Positions 16,533 to 25,770 of a DNA stretch of 64,000 nt are shown piece by piece. The notes under the pieces are model-generated. The model worked only from the letters and a program-made list of their open reading frames with translations. It was not told the DNA's origin and ran no database searches. The stretch's first letter is position 1. Each line of letters begins with the position of its first letter. The translations under genes and the position numbers were made by a program. This DNA comes from Burkholderiales bacterium (lineage in GTDB: Bacteria > Pseudomonadota > Gammaproteobacteria > Burkholderiales > Casimicrobiaceae), in assembly GCA_031277215.1 (NCBI GenBank), contig JAITMR010000019.1, forward strand, positions 35,830-99,829. Reading direction: 5' to 3'.

Positions 16533-17390
16533 GTGAAGTTGTGCCAACATCGTTCGCGCCGCGTTCGACAAGGTATGTCCGCTGTGACGGATGACGCCGA
16601 GCCGACGCTCGATGTGCAGCCCTGTCAAAAAGGGCGACGCCAGTGTGCGATCCAGCATCGAGGTCGGCAGCAACGACCAGCCGAGTCCGACAGACACCAT
16701 CATCTTGATGGTTTCCAGATAGTTGGTTGACAGTACAACCTGCGGTTTGAGTTTGAGCGGCTCAAAGGCATGTTCGATCAATGCGCGGGTAAAAGTACCG
16801 GCGTCCGGCAGGATCGCCGGATGTTCGATCAGCACGAACGGCGTGATTTTTTTTCGCGTGGCCAGCGGGTGTCGCGGGGCGACGGCGACGCGCAGCACAT
16901 CGACCCACAACGGTTCGGCGAGCAGCGGCGGCGGGCATTTGAGCGGTAGCGTGATGATGCCCAGCTCGACTTCGCCCCGTAGGACGGCATCGCCTGCGGC
17001 TTCCGAAGCCATGAAACGCAGGTCGAGCTTTACCTGCGGCCAGGTTTCGGTGAAGGTGCGAAGTATCGGCGGCAGCCGGTGCAGGCCGACATGGTGGCTG
17101 GTGGCGACGCTTAGCGTACCGCCGACTTGACCACTCAGATTGGCAAGCGCACGGCGGCTGTCGCCGATATCGCGCAGCAGTTGTTGCGCACGCGGCAACA
17201 GAACGCGCCCGGCTTCGGTCAACACGACGGTGCGACCCAGCCGGTCGAACAGCTTGGCGCCGAGCGAAGATTCCAGCGCCGAAATGCGCTTGCTGACGGT
17301 GGACTGGGACAAATACATCTGCTCGGCAGCCCGCGAGAAAGAGCAGTGTTCGGTGACGGCGAGAAAGGCGGCAAGCGCAGCGGCATCCAT
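16530..17390 (-). CDS. LysR-family transcriptional regulator, divergent from leuC
   Basis: 286 aa. N-terminal winged helix with SFSRAAEQMYLSQSTVSKRI (recognition helix) and an effector-binding domain from about residue 90. Typical LysR-type regulators control the adjacent divergent promoter, here the leucine operon. The 320-nt spacer would hold its binding site. Regulation of leuCDB by this protein, perhaps with 2-isopropylmalate as co-inducer as in LeuO/Leu3-like systems, is inference from position only. Confidence 0.88.
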   Translation of the reverse strand: MDAAALAAFLAVTEHCSFSRAAEQMYLSQSTVSKRISALESSLGAKLFDRLGRTVVLTEAGRVLLPRAQQLLRDIGDSRRALANLSGQVGGTLSVATSHHVGLHRLPPILRTFTETWPQVKLDLRFMASEAAGDAVLRGEVELGIITLPLKCPPPLLAEPLWVDVLRVAVAPRHPLATRKKITPFVLIEHPAILPDAGTFTRALIEHAFEPLKLKPQVVLSTNYLETIKMMVSVGLGWSLLPTSMLDRTLASPFLTGLHIERRLGVIRHSGHTLSNAARTMLAQLH

Positions 17391-17711
17391 TTTTAGTCAC
17401 TCCTGAAAACTGTGCAAAGCGGCAGAACCTCATCCGCACCGAAACCCTCTCCTTGAAGGCGTGGGTATCTGCACAAGCAGGGCGACATTCGCTCTGCTTT
17501 TCTCCCTTACTTGTGTAGCCCTGTGCTTTGAAGAGGAGGGCGTCAACCTTTCTTCGCGTCTCCGTGCGAGGGGGAAAACGTTAAGGTATTGTAGCCCTTT
17601 TTATTCCTTTAAGGAATTGATTTCATGAAAATTATTCGTTTGCGTCATGGTTATGATGCGCGTAAGCTGACTTCATTTCCTCAAGAAAAATCAGTTCAGG
17701 AGCAAAAAGCT
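17391..17711. promoter_or_regulatory. lysR-leuC divergent regulatory region
   Basis: 321 nt. Contains an imperfect hairpin GCAGGGCG/CGCTCTGC (about 17478-17498), GC-rich CCCTCTCC repeat pieces, a TTCGCGTCTCCGTGCGAGG arm (split, 17549-17570) and a possible -10 TATTGT near 17587. Two start regions follow: AAGGA before ATG 17625 and CAGGAG (17697-17702) before ATG 17712. No confident operator or attenuator was found. Confidence 0.5.
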
Positions 17712-19145
17712 ATGGCAGGACAAACGCTTTACGAAAAATTGTGGCTCAGTCATGTTGTCCGCGAAGAAGAGGACGGCACCGCGTTGTTGTATATCGACCG
17801 CCATCTGGTGCATGAAGTCACCAGTCCGCAGGCCTTTGAGGGCTTGCGGCTGGCCGGGCGGCAGGTGTGGCGGGCGGATTCGATTGTCGCCACCGCCGAT
17901 CACAACACGCCGACCGAGAACTGGAACGAGGGGTTGGACGGCATCAAAGACCCAACTTCGCGACAACAAGTGGAGACGCTCGATGCCAACATCCGCGCCA
18001 GTGGTGCGCGTGCGTATTTTCCGTTCCTTGATCCGCGGCAGGGCGTTGTCCATGTGGTCGGGCCTGAGCAGGGCGCGACGCTGCCGGGGATGACCGTCGT
18101 TTGCGGCGATTCACACACGTCAACGCACGGCGCGTTCGGTTGTCTGGCGCACGGTATCGGCACGTCCGAAGTCGAGCATGTGCTGGCGACGCAGTGCCTG
18201 GTTGCCAAGAAAGCAAAAACAATGCGGGTGTGGGTGGATGGCGCGTTGCGACCGGGCGTTTCGGCGAAGGATTTGGCGTTGGCGGTCATCGGGAAAATCG
18301 GAACGGCGGGCGGTACGGGTTACGCCATCGAGTTCGCTGGACCTGCCGTGCGGGCGTTGTCGATGGAAGGCCGGATGACGCTGTGCAATCTGGCGATTGA
18401 AGCCGGTGCGCGTTCCGGATTGGTCGGCGTTGACACAACGACGCTGGCGTATCTGAAAGGCCGCCCATTGGTTCCGCAGGACGACGATTGGAGCATGGCC
18501 GTAACGGTGTGGCAGGCGCTGGTGTCGGACGCCGATGCTGTGTTTGATCATGAGATCACGCTGGACGCCGCGCAAATCGCGCCGCAGGTGACTTGGGGAA
18601 CGTCGCCGGAAATGGTGACGGACATTCATGGTCGCGTGCCCGATCCGGCCAATGAAGCCGATCCGGTGAAACGCGAAGGCATGCAGCGGGCGTTGACGTA
18701 TATGGGGCTGACCGCCAACACGCCGATGACCGATATTGCGGTCGATGTGGTGTTCATCGGCTCTTGCACCAACGGGCGAATCGAGGATTTGCGTTCTGCG
18801 GCGGCAGTGGCGCGTGGCAAGAAAAAGGCGGCGAACGTCAAGCGGGTGTTGGTGGTTCCGGGGTCGGGGTTGGTCAAGCAGGAAGCCGAGCGCGAAGGAT
18901 TGGATCAGGTGTTCAGAAACGCCGGGTTTGAATGGCGTGAGCCGGGTTGCTCGATGTGTCTGGCGATGAACGCGGATCGGCTTGAGTCAGGCGAGCGTTG
19001 CGCGTCAACCAGCAACCGCAATTTTGAAGGCCGTCAGGGCGCGGGCGGGCGCACGCATTTGGTCAGTCCCGCGATGGCTGCCGCTGCTGCTGTGCATGGT
19101 CATTTTGTTGATGTTTGCCAGCTTGTCGGAGGAGTTTCGCCATGA
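17712..19145 (+). CDS. leuC: 3-isopropylmalate dehydratase large subunit
   Basis: 477 aa from ATG 17712, which follows CAGGAG and the conserved start [11 protein letters not shown]. An in-frame ATG at 17625 with its own AAGGA would add 29 residues absent from the family. LeuC is the aconitase-like subunit: [21 protein letters not shown], and Fe-S cysteines in GSCTNGR and CSMCLAMN. With LeuD it isomerises 2- to 3-isopropylmalate. First gene of the leu series; its stop overlaps the VOC gene by ATGA. Confidence 0.96.
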   Translation: MAGQTLYEKLWLSHVVREEEDGTALLYIDRHLVHEVTSPQAFEGLRLAGRQVWRADSIVATADHNTPTENWNEGLDGIKDPTSRQQVETLDANIRASGARAYFPFLDPRQGVVHVVGPEQGATLPGMTVVCGDSHTSTHGAFGCLAHGIGTSEVEHVLATQCLVAKKAKTMRVWVDGALRPGVSAKDLALAVIGKIGTAGGTGYAIEFAGPAVRALSMEGRMTLCNLAIEAGARSGLVGVDTTTLAYLKGRPLVPQDDDWSMAVTVWQALVSDADAVFDHEITLDAAQIAPQVTWGTSPEMVTDIHGRVPDPANEADPVKREGMQRALTYMGLTANTPMTDIAVDVVFIGSCTNGRIEDLRSAAAVARGKKKAANVKRVLVVPGSGLVKQEAEREGLDQVFRNAGFEWREPGCSMCLAMNADRLESGERCASTSNRNFEGRQGAGGRTHLVSPAMAAAAAVHGHFVDVCQLVGGVSP

Positions 19146-19531
19146 TCGACCACATCAGCCTTACCGTTGGCGATTTCGCACGCAGTAAAGCATTTTACGA
19201 AGCGGCGCTTGGCGCTATCGGTTATTGTGTGCTGAGAGAATTCGGCGGCGACGTTGTCGGCTTTGGCGTGCCGCCCAAGCCTGATTTCTGGATTCGTGCC
19301 GGTCAATCAAATACGCCGCCGGTTCATGTGGCTTTTGGTGTTGACAGCCGCGAGCAAGTCGAGGCTTTTTACACAGCGGCGATGGCAGCCGGTGGCCGCG
19401 ATAACGGTAAGCCGGGTCTGCGCTCACACTACCATCCTGATTACTATGGCGCTTTCGTGTTGGATCCGGAAGGCCACAACATTGAGGCGGTTTGCCGACA
19501 GTCGTCAGATTTCCCCGGAGAGAAAGAATGA
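19142..19531 (+). CDS. VOC-superfamily (glyoxalase-like) protein between leuC and leuD
   Basis: 129 aa single-module vicinal-oxygen-chelate protein: N-terminal [20 protein letters not shown] with a metal-type His, a mid-protein [17 protein letters not shown] (second half-fold), and a final [12 protein letters not shown] with a likely Glu ligand. ATG 19142 has GGAGGAG (19127-19133). The gene overlaps leuC and leuD by ATGA at both ends, so it is translated as part of the leucine operon. The function is unknown. It could detoxify a ketoacid side product or simply be a captured gene. Confidence 0.9.
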   Translation: MIDHISLTVGDFARSKAFYEAALGAIGYCVLREFGGDVVGFGVPPKPDFWIRAGQSNTPPVHVAFGVDSREQVEAFYTAAMAAGGRDNGKPGLRSHYHPDYYGAFVLDPEGHNIEAVCRQSSDFPGEKE

Positions 19532-20166
19532 AAGCATTTACCACATTGCAAGGGCTGGTGTGTCCGCTGGATCGCGCCAACATTGATACCGACGCGATTA
19601 TCCCGAAACAGTTTTTGAAGTCGATTCATCGCACCGGCTTTGGCCCTTATTTGTTTGACGAATGGCGTTATCTCGATCACGGCGAGCCGGGAATGGATTG
19701 CAGTACACGTCCGAAGAATCCTGATTTCGCGCTGAATCAGCCGCGTTATCAGGGAGCGGAGATTTTGTTGGCGCGGGAAAATTTCGGTTGCGGCTCGTCA
19801 CGCGAGCACGCACCTTGGGCGCTTGAAGGCGACGGCTTTCGCGTGGTGATCGCGCCAAGCTTTGCGGATATATTTTTCAACAACTGTTATAAGAACGGGT
19901 TGTTGCCGATTGTGTTGCCTGCTGCGGCGGTGGATCAGTTGTTTCAGGAAGTGGTGGCGCAGGAAGGGTATCGGTTGACGGTTGATCTGGCGGCGCAAAC
20001 AGTGACGACGCCTTCCGGGAAAGTGTTCGAGTTTGACATTACCGGACACCGCAAACACTGCTTGCTTAACGGGCTTGATGAAATCGGTTTGACGCTGGCG
20101 CACACCGATGATATTCGTGGGTATGAAGAATGGCGGCGGCAAACTGCGCCGTGGTTGTTTGCGTAG
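19528..20166 (+). CDS. leuD: 3-isopropylmalate dehydratase small subunit
   Basis: 212 aa. The swivel-domain subunit of isopropylmalate isomerase. N-terminal [20 protein letters not shown], signature [15 protein letters not shown] and GLDEIGLTL are typical. The start ATG 19528 overlaps the VOC stop. It is followed by a 183-nt spacer with repeats before leuB. Confidence 0.96.
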   Translation: MKAFTTLQGLVCPLDRANIDTDAIIPKQFLKSIHRTGFGPYLFDEWRYLDHGEPGMDCSTRPKNPDFALNQPRYQGAEILLARENFGCGSSREHAPWALEGDGFRVVIAPSFADIFFNNCYKNGLLPIVLPAAAVDQLFQEVVAQEGYRLTVDLAAQTVTTPSGKVFEFDITGHRKHCLLNGLDEIGLTLAHTDDIRGYEEWRRQTAPWLFA

Positions 20167-20349
20167 AGAGATTTAACCGCAAAGAACGCAAAGAGAGCGC
20201 ATAGAATTATCTCACGCGAAGAAAGAACAAACCCTTTCCCCTCGTGGGAGAGGGTGGCTGGAGGTCGGGAGAGGAGGATTTTCCCTCGCACCTTCGTGTG
20301 AAATATTTTTTGAGGTTAAAGTCAATTTAATGGAAGAAGAAGGTTCATC
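20167..20349. repeat. leuD-leuB spacer with repeats
   Basis: Arms AACCGCAAAGAACGCAAAGAG (given as AACCGCAAAGAACGCAAAG, from about 20175) and CTCACGCGAAGAAAG, then the hairpin CCCTTTCCCCTCGTGGGAGAGGG (CCCTTTCCC/GGGAGAGGG, about 20232-20254) and a CACCTTCGTGTGAAA arm (20290-20304). No ORF. Confidence 0.6.
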
Positions 20350-21435
20350 ATGGCAAAAGTGTTGATAATACCGGGTGACGGCATCGGTCAGGAAATTGTT
20401 GCGGAGGCGGTGAAGGTGCTTTCCGCTCTACAAAAAGAGGGTGTGATTGCGTTGGAAATGGACACCGCTTTATTGGGTGGTTGCGCTGTTGACGCCACCG
20501 GCGATCCGTATCCCGAAGAAACGCAGCGCAAGGCGCGTGCCGCCGATGCGGTATTGCTTGGTGCAGTCGGCGGGCCGAAGTGGGACAACTTGCCGCGCCC
20601 GCAACGTCCGGAGCGTGGATTGCTTGGCATTCGCAAGGATTTGAATCTGTTTGCCAACTTGCGGCCTGCCGTGGTGTATCCGCAACTGGCGAATGCCTCA
20701 ACGCTGAAAGCGGAGGTTGTGGCGGGACTCGACATTCTGATCGTGCGTGAATTAACCGGCGATATTTATTTCGGCGAACCACGCGGAATCGAAACGCGCA
20801 CGATCAACGGCAAGGAAGAGCGTGTCGGTTTCAACACCATGATGTATTCGGAGAGCGAAGTTCGGCGCATTGCAAAAGTTGCGTTCGAGGCGGCGAAGAA
20901 ACGCGGCAAGCGGGTGTGCTCGATCGACAAAATGAATGTGCTCGAAACAACGCAGTTGTGGCGCGATGTCGTTATCGAAACGGCGAAGGATTATCCTGAT
21001 GTGGCGTTGTCGCACATGCTGGTGGACAATGCGGCGATGCAATTGGTACGCTATCCGAAGCAGTTCGACGTGATCGTGACGGGCAACATGTTCGGCGACA
21101 TTTTGTCGGACGAGGCGTCGATGTTGACCGGTTCCATCGGCATGCTGCCGTCGGCGTCACTGGATGAAAACGGCAAGGGAATGTACGAACCCAGTCATGG
21201 TTCAGCGCCCGATATTGCAGGCAAAAACCTCGCCAACCCGTTGGCGACGATTTTGTCGGCGGCGATGATGCTTCGCTACAGTTTGAACAACGAAACAGCA
21301 GCGCAGCGGGTTGAAGCCGCCGTGTCCCGTGTGCTCGACGATGGTGTGCGAACCGCCGACATCTGGGAAGAAGGCATGAAAAAAATCGGGACGTGCGAAA
21401 TGGGCGATGCTGTGGTGGCGGCGCTGAAACGGTAA
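20350..21435 (+). CDS. leuB: 3-isopropylmalate dehydrogenase
   Basis: 361 aa beta-decarboxylating dehydrogenase. N-terminal ILPGDGIG-type motif ([14 protein letters not shown]), [11 protein letters not shown], the substrate-binding [13 protein letters not shown], and the signature [13 protein letters not shown] plus [16 protein letters not shown] for NAD and metal binding. Converts 3-isopropylmalate to ketoisocaproate in leucine synthesis. ATG 20350 with GAAGAAGG-like sequence nearby; asd follows after 23 nt. Confidence 0.97.
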   Translation: MAKVLIIPGDGIGQEIVAEAVKVLSALQKEGVIALEMDTALLGGCAVDATGDPYPEETQRKARAADAVLLGAVGGPKWDNLPRPQRPERGLLGIRKDLNLFANLRPAVVYPQLANASTLKAEVVAGLDILIVRELTGDIYFGEPRGIETRTINGKEERVGFNTMMYSESEVRRIAKVAFEAAKKRGKRVCSIDKMNVLETTQLWRDVVIETAKDYPDVALSHMLVDNAAMQLVRYPKQFDVIVTGNMFGDILSDEASMLTGSIGMLPSASLDENGKGMYEPSHGSAPDIAGKNLANPLATILSAAMMLRYSLNNETAAQRVEAAVSRVLDDGVRTADIWEEGMKKIGTCEMGDAVVAALKR

Positions 21436-21458
21436 AAGGAAGCAAAGGAAAAGACATC

Positions 21459-22571
21459 ATGAAACGGATTGGATTTGTCGGTTGGCGCGGAATGGTGGGT
21501 TCGGTGTTAATGACCCGTATGCGCGAGGAGAACGATTTTGCCGGGCTGGAGCCGGTGTTTTTCACCACGTCGAATATCGGTGGCGCACCGCCGGATGTCG
21601 GCGTGACGGCGCCGCCGTTGAAGGACGCCTCCGATATCGCGGAGCTCTCGACAATGGACGCGATTGTGACCTGTCAGGGCGGCGATTACACCAATGAAAT
21701 CTATCCGAAGTTGCGGGCTGCCGGTTGGCAGGGCTACTGGGTTGACGCAGCGTCGGCGTTGCGGATGAAAGAAGATGCGGTCGTTATTCTCGATCCGGTG
21801 AACCGTGATGTGATTGATGCGGCTTTGCACAAAGGCATCAAAGATTACATTGGCGGGAACTGCACGGTGAGTCTCATGTTGATGGCGCTGGGCGGGCTGT
21901 TCCGGCACGGATTGGTCGAATGGATTAGCGCAATGACGTACCAAGCGGCATCGGGCGCCGGTGCGCAAAACATGCGCGAACTGCTGTCGCAAATGGGTGT
22001 TTTGCATCAAACGGTGGCGAAAGAATTGGCCGATCCGGCGTCGGCGATTCTTGATATCGATCGTAAAGTGACGCAAGCGCTTCGCGGCCAGACGCTGCCG
22101 ACTGAGAACTTTGGCGTGCCGCTGGCGGGCAGCCTGATCCCGTGGATCGACAAAGAGATGGGCAACGGCCAGAGCCGCGAAGAGTGGAAAGGGCAGGCCG
22201 AGACCAACAAAATCCTCGGTCTCGAAAAAACACCGATTCCGGTGGACGGCATTTGCGTGCGGGTTGGCGCGATGCGCTGTCATTCGCAAGGCTTGACCAT
22301 CAAACTGAAGCGCGATGTGCCGCTGGATGAGATTGAGGGGCTGCTGGCGACGGGCAACGAATGGGCTAAAGTCGTTCCCAACCATAAAGAAGATACCGTG
22401 CGTGAACTGACACCGGCGGAGGTCAGTGGCAAGTTGACCGTGCCAGTTGGTCGGTTGCGCAAGCTCAACATCGGCAACGAGTATTTATCGGCCTTTACCT
22501 GCGGCGACCAATTGCTGTGGGGAGCGGCGGAGCCGGTGCGGCGGATGCTGATGATTTTGAGGCAGCGGTAA
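21459..22571 (+). CDS. asd: Aspartate-semialdehyde dehydrogenase
   Basis: 370 aa from ATG 21459 ([16 protein letters not shown]), preceded by AAAGGAAAAG. The frame extends upstream inside leuB, but that part is not conserved. Gram-negative Asd type: active-site Cys in [10 protein letters not shown], and a substrate-binding region [16 protein letters not shown]. Converts aspartyl phosphate to the semialdehyde for Lys/DAP, Met and Thr, the substrate of DapA in this window. Confidence 0.97.
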   Translation: MKRIGFVGWRGMVGSVLMTRMREENDFAGLEPVFFTTSNIGGAPPDVGVTAPPLKDASDIAELSTMDAIVTCQGGDYTNEIYPKLRAAGWQGYWVDAASALRMKEDAVVILDPVNRDVIDAALHKGIKDYIGGNCTVSLMLMALGGLFRHGLVEWISAMTYQAASGAGAQNMRELLSQMGVLHQTVAKELADPASAILDIDRKVTQALRGQTLPTENFGVPLAGSLIPWIDKEMGNGQSREEWKGQAETNKILGLEKTPIPVDGICVRVGAMRCHSQGLTIKLKRDVPLDEIEGLLATGNEWAKVVPNHKEDTVRELTPAEVSGKLTVPVGRLRKLNIGNEYLSAFTCGDQLLWGAAEPVRRMLMILRQR

Positions 22572-22924
22572 CGGGTGGCGGTTTTTTGAGGCCGAAAAAC
22601 CGGACAAATGCGGCGGTCGGGTTCCAGATCACCGCTGTTTTGGCGCTTTATACGATACGCAACCGCAAAAACGGGAAAAGCTGCTTGCATGAATGCAACA
22701 GTCTGTGGAAAAAAGTGCTTTATGTTTAGGAATACTAGCTAATGGGCTTTGCGATGGGGGCTTCCGCAATTTATAGTAGTCATGCGAGGGAGTCGCATGG
22801 ATATGACAGGGTGCGTCCAGAGGTATTCAGGAGTCCGGTAAAGCTCAACTAAAAGTTGAGCTTGCGAAGCTAAGTCCATGATGTTATGGTAGCTTCAGGA
22901 AATCAATTTCCCTAAGGGGCTGCA
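22572..22924. promoter_or_regulatory. 353-nt asd-fimV spacer with a perfect hairpin
   Basis: A CGGTTTTT/AAAAACCG hairpin (22579-22602) just after asd may terminate it. Further on, AAGCTCAACT (22841-22850) and AGTTGAGCTT (22854-22863) form a perfect 10-bp stem with an AAA loop, about 60 nt before fimV, without a T tract. The surrounding CGAGGGAGTCGCATGG-type sequence does not match any riboswitch I know. No ORF. Confidence 0.5.
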
Positions 22925-25678
22925 ATGCAGAAAAAAGATATCTTCAAGTTTGGCTTGCTGGTGACTGCGCTGGCACTTTCTCAAAGTGTTTTGGCCTTGG
23001 GTCTTGGAAGGCTGACGGTTCAATCGGCATTGGGGCAGGCGTTGAATGCGCAGATTGACTTGATGGGCACCAGAGAGGAATTCTCTGAGCTGACCGCCAA
23101 AATCGCTGCGCCATCGCTTTATCAGGAAAAGGACCTGGTGTATCAGGCCGTGTTAACGCGTACCAGGGTAACGCTTGAGTACCGCGCCGACGGCAGCGCC
23201 TTCCTGAAAATCGTTTCATCACAACCGATAACTGAGCCGTACATCGACCTTCTGGTCGAGGCCAACTGGCCGGCCGGGCATGCCATACGTGAATACACGA
23301 TATTGCTGGACCCACCGGCCGCCGGCCAGCCCGAACCGATCATGCCTGCGCAGCAGGCGACCGTCGCAGCTCGGGCGCAGGCACGGGCGGCAGAGGCGCC
23401 AGCGGCAACGGAAACGACAACTTCGGCAGCATCGCCGACGCCACGGGTGCGGCCGCGGCCAACACCCCCTTCTCGCGCAAGCGAAGCCTACGTCAGCGCG
23501 TCGGAAGACGGTTACACGGTGCAGCGCGGCGATACCCTGTCGGGAATCGCCCAAGCGTACAAGACCGATGATATTACCTTGAACCAAGCGCTGGCCGCTT
23601 TGTACGAAGCCAACCCCAGCGCGTTTGCTGGCAGAAATATGAACCGGCTGCGCACTGGCGCGGTTCTGCAAATCCCGAGCCACGAAGAAATGGCGGCGAC
23701 GGATACGCGCGAGGCCGGTCGTGTTGTGCGTGTGCAGGTCGCTGAATGGCGCAATTACCTCGGAGAAGTGGCCAGCCAGCCGGTGCCGGTTCGTCCGGGA
23801 TCGGGAGCCACGACGGCGGAAGGCGCGATCACACCGCAGCCAACGATAGTCGAAGGGGCTGAAAGAGACCGGGATCAACTGGTTGTTTCAGCCGGCAGCG
23901 GTACGCGGGGCGATCGTGGACAGGCCGGCGCTGCGGCTGCGCTTGCGGCCGCTAATGCAGCCGCTAACGCTTCTGCCGAAGAAAAGCTGGCGCTGGAAAA
24001 GGCGCTGAATGAGGAGAAATCGCGCGTCAGAGATCTCGAAGAAACCGTGAAGAAGCTGCAACAGGCGATGGATCTCAAGAACGAGCAACTTGCCCGGATG
24101 CAGGCGCAGGCAGAACAGCTTGGCAAAGATCGTCAGGCAGCTCTCCAGCAACAAGAACGTGATGCCGCGCGCCAACAGCAAGAGCGCGATGATGCCGCAC
24201 GCCAACAGCAAGAACGCGATGCCGCCGCACGTCAACAGCAAGAGCGCGATGCCGCCGCACGCCAGCAGCAAGAGCGTGATGATGCCGCACGTCAACAACA
24301 AGAGCGTGATGATGCCGCACGCCAGCAGCAAGAGCGCGATGCCGCCGCACGCCAACAGCAAGAGCAGCAGGAGGTGACCCCACCGCCGCCGCCGCCACGG
24401 CCACAGCCGCCGCAGAGACAACAGCCGCCACCGCCGCCACCGCCGCCGGAGAAGGGTTTCCTGGAAAATGTCCTTGAAGCGGCGTCGGAAAATATGATGT
24501 TGCTCCTTGCCGCCATAGGGTTGCTTGTGGCAGGTGGAGGGTTCTTTGCATACCGCCGTCGCCGTGCCGAAGAGGTTGCTGTTGACAGCTTGTTTGGTGC
24601 GACTACGACCAGCACAACGACGACCGGAGGAACGATGACGCCGCATTCGTCGCTCAGCTCGGTTGCCGGTAGTGGGACTGCTCGCGGCCCGTCGAATGCG
24701 ATGGCCAGCAGCAACTCGATTTTGAGTGAATTCAGCCGCGAGGGCTTGGGGAGCATCGACACCGGTGAGGTTGACCCATTGGCTGAAGCCGACGTTTATC
24801 TGGCTTATGGCCGTGCTCAGCAGGCTGAGGAAATCCTGCAAGACGCGCTGAAGCGCGGGCCAGACCGTCAAGACGTTTTCCTGAAGTTGCTGGAAGTCTA
24901 TGCCGACCAGAAGAAAACGACGGAATTTGAAGCAGCCGCCAAGCAACTGCAAGACCTGACACAGGGCAAAGGCGAATACTGGCAGAGAGCAGTTACGATC
25001 GGACAACGGTTGCTGCCGGGTAGCACGATTTTCGCTACCACCACCACCGAGTTGATGGAAGATGAGATTACCAGCACCAACATCGCCACCGAGCCTTTGC
25101 AGGTAGGAGGGCAGGAGGTTGACCCGCGTGGCTTTGCGCCGATGGAAAGCAAATCGATTGCCGAACGGGCTGCCGATATTGCCAACCGTGCCGTTCAAGC
25201 GCGGGGGATTCCGACGCAGCCGCCGCCGAAAGATTTTACTTTCGGTATGGAGACTGCTTCGGCGCAAGAGGATTTCGGGGTCGATCTTGATCTGGAAGAA
25301 TTGAGCCGCTTTAAGAATTATGGCAAGGCGGAAGAGCAAGTGGACATAACGACGACGACCAAGACGCAACCGGATATTGAATTCAATTTGGATGAACTTG
25401 ATTCGCCGCCGCAAATTGATGAGGAAAAAGAGCCGTTGCCTCGGGCGCCCAGTCTGGCCGATCTTGATTTCTCGGAAAACGACAGCATCGCAGAAGATAT
25501 ATCGCCGTCGATCATTGAAGGACAGTGGCACGACGCGGCGACCAAGCTCGATCTCGCCCGCGCTTACCAGGCGACCGGCGATGTCGAAGCCTGCCGCGAA
25601 ATCCTGCAGGAAGTGTTGCAAGAGGGCGATGAACAGCAAAAAGCCGAAGCGAATGTGATTTTGCAAAGCCTGTCGTAA
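22925..25678 (+). CDS. fimV: FimV-family pole-organising protein
   Basis: 917 aa. Signal peptide (residues 1-24), the conserved FimV N-terminal domain (LGRLTVQSALGQALNAQIDL), a LysM peptidoglycan-binding domain near residues 197-245 (YTVQRGDTLSGIAQAYK), a coiled coil (about 350-480) ending in a perfect-frame QQQERDAAAR tandem repeat, a poly-Pro stretch, a membrane helix near 522-545 followed by RRRR, and the acidic cytoplasmic part with the C-terminal FimV TPR-like domain (IIEGQWHDAATKLDLARAYQ). FimV homologues localise type IV pilus and polarity proteins. Position next to truA is typical. RBS region AAGGGG at 22914. Confidence 0.95.
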   Translation: MQKKDIFKFGLLVTALALSQSVLALGLGRLTVQSALGQALNAQIDLMGTREEFSELTAKIAAPSLYQEKDLVYQAVLTRTRVTLEYRADGSAFLKIVSSQPITEPYIDLLVEANWPAGHAIREYTILLDPPAAGQPEPIMPAQQATVAARAQARAAEAPAATETTTSAASPTPRVRPRPTPPSRASEAYVSASEDGYTVQRGDTLSGIAQAYKTDDITLNQALAALYEANPSAFAGRNMNRLRTGAVLQIPSHEEMAATDTREAGRVVRVQVAEWRNYLGEVASQPVPVRPGSGATTAEGAITPQPTIVEGAERDRDQLVVSAGSGTRGDRGQAGAAAALAAANAAANASAEEKLALEKALNEEKSRVRDLEETVKKLQQAMDLKNEQLARMQAQAEQLGKDRQAALQQQERDAARQQQERDDAARQQQERDAAARQQQERDAAARQQQERDDAARQQQERDDAARQQQERDAAARQQQEQQEVTPPPPPPRPQPPQRQQPPPPPPPPEKGFLENVLEAASENMMLLLAAIGLLVAGGGFFAYRRRRAEEVAVDSLFGATTTSTTTTGGTMTPHSSLSSVAGSGTARGPSNAMASSNSILSEFSREGLGSIDTGEVDPLAEADVYLAYGRAQQAEEILQDALKRGPDRQDVFLKLLEVYADQKKTTEFEAAAKQLQDLTQGKGEYWQRAVTIGQRLLPGSTIFATTTTELMEDEITSTNIATEPLQVGGQEVDPRGFAPMESKSIAERAADIANRAVQARGIPTQPPPKDFTFGMETASAQEDFGVDLDLEELSRFKNYGKAEEQVDITTTTKTQPDIEFNLDELDSPPQIDEEKEPLPRAPSLADLDFSENDSIAEDISPSIIEGQWHDAATKLDLARAYQATGDVEACREILQEVLQEGDEQQKAEANVILQSLS
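24146..24364 (+). repeat. Tandem repeat (30-nt unit) inside fimV
   Basis: One 27-nt unit, six 30-nt units and a 12-nt part unit encode QQQERD(A/D)AAR repeats. The units differ mainly by GCC/GAT and A/G wobble changes, typical of a variable-number repeat. Copy-number change alters the coiled-coil length in steps of ten residues without a frameshift. Confidence 0.85.
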
Positions 25679-25699
25679 TTGAAATGTTTTGAGAGCATC

Positions 25700-25731
25700 G
25701 CGCCGCGTTGAAAAACGCGGCGCTTTTTTTC
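25700..25731 (+). terminator. fimV terminator
   Basis: Perfect stem GCGCCGCGTT (25700-25709) / AACGCGGCGC (25714-25723) followed by TTTTTTTC. This is the strongest intrinsic terminator in the window. Confidence 0.9.
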
Positions 25732-25770
25732 AAAGGTGCTTATGAAATTCGTTCAAAGGGGGCTTTAGCG

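Noticed and set aside
22730..22924. Cyclic-di-GMP or other riboswitch upstream of fimV
   Set aside because: The conserved core elements I know of the GEMM class are absent; only a hairpin is visible.
24146..24364. CRISPR array
   Set aside because: The repeats are contiguous and translated in frame within fimV, without spacers.
23888..25666. A 592-codon open frame antisense to fimV
   Set aside because: It is the complement of the QQQERD repeat and a GC-biased coding strand; its product is a low-complexity Leu/Arg-rich protein. FimV has clear family domains.
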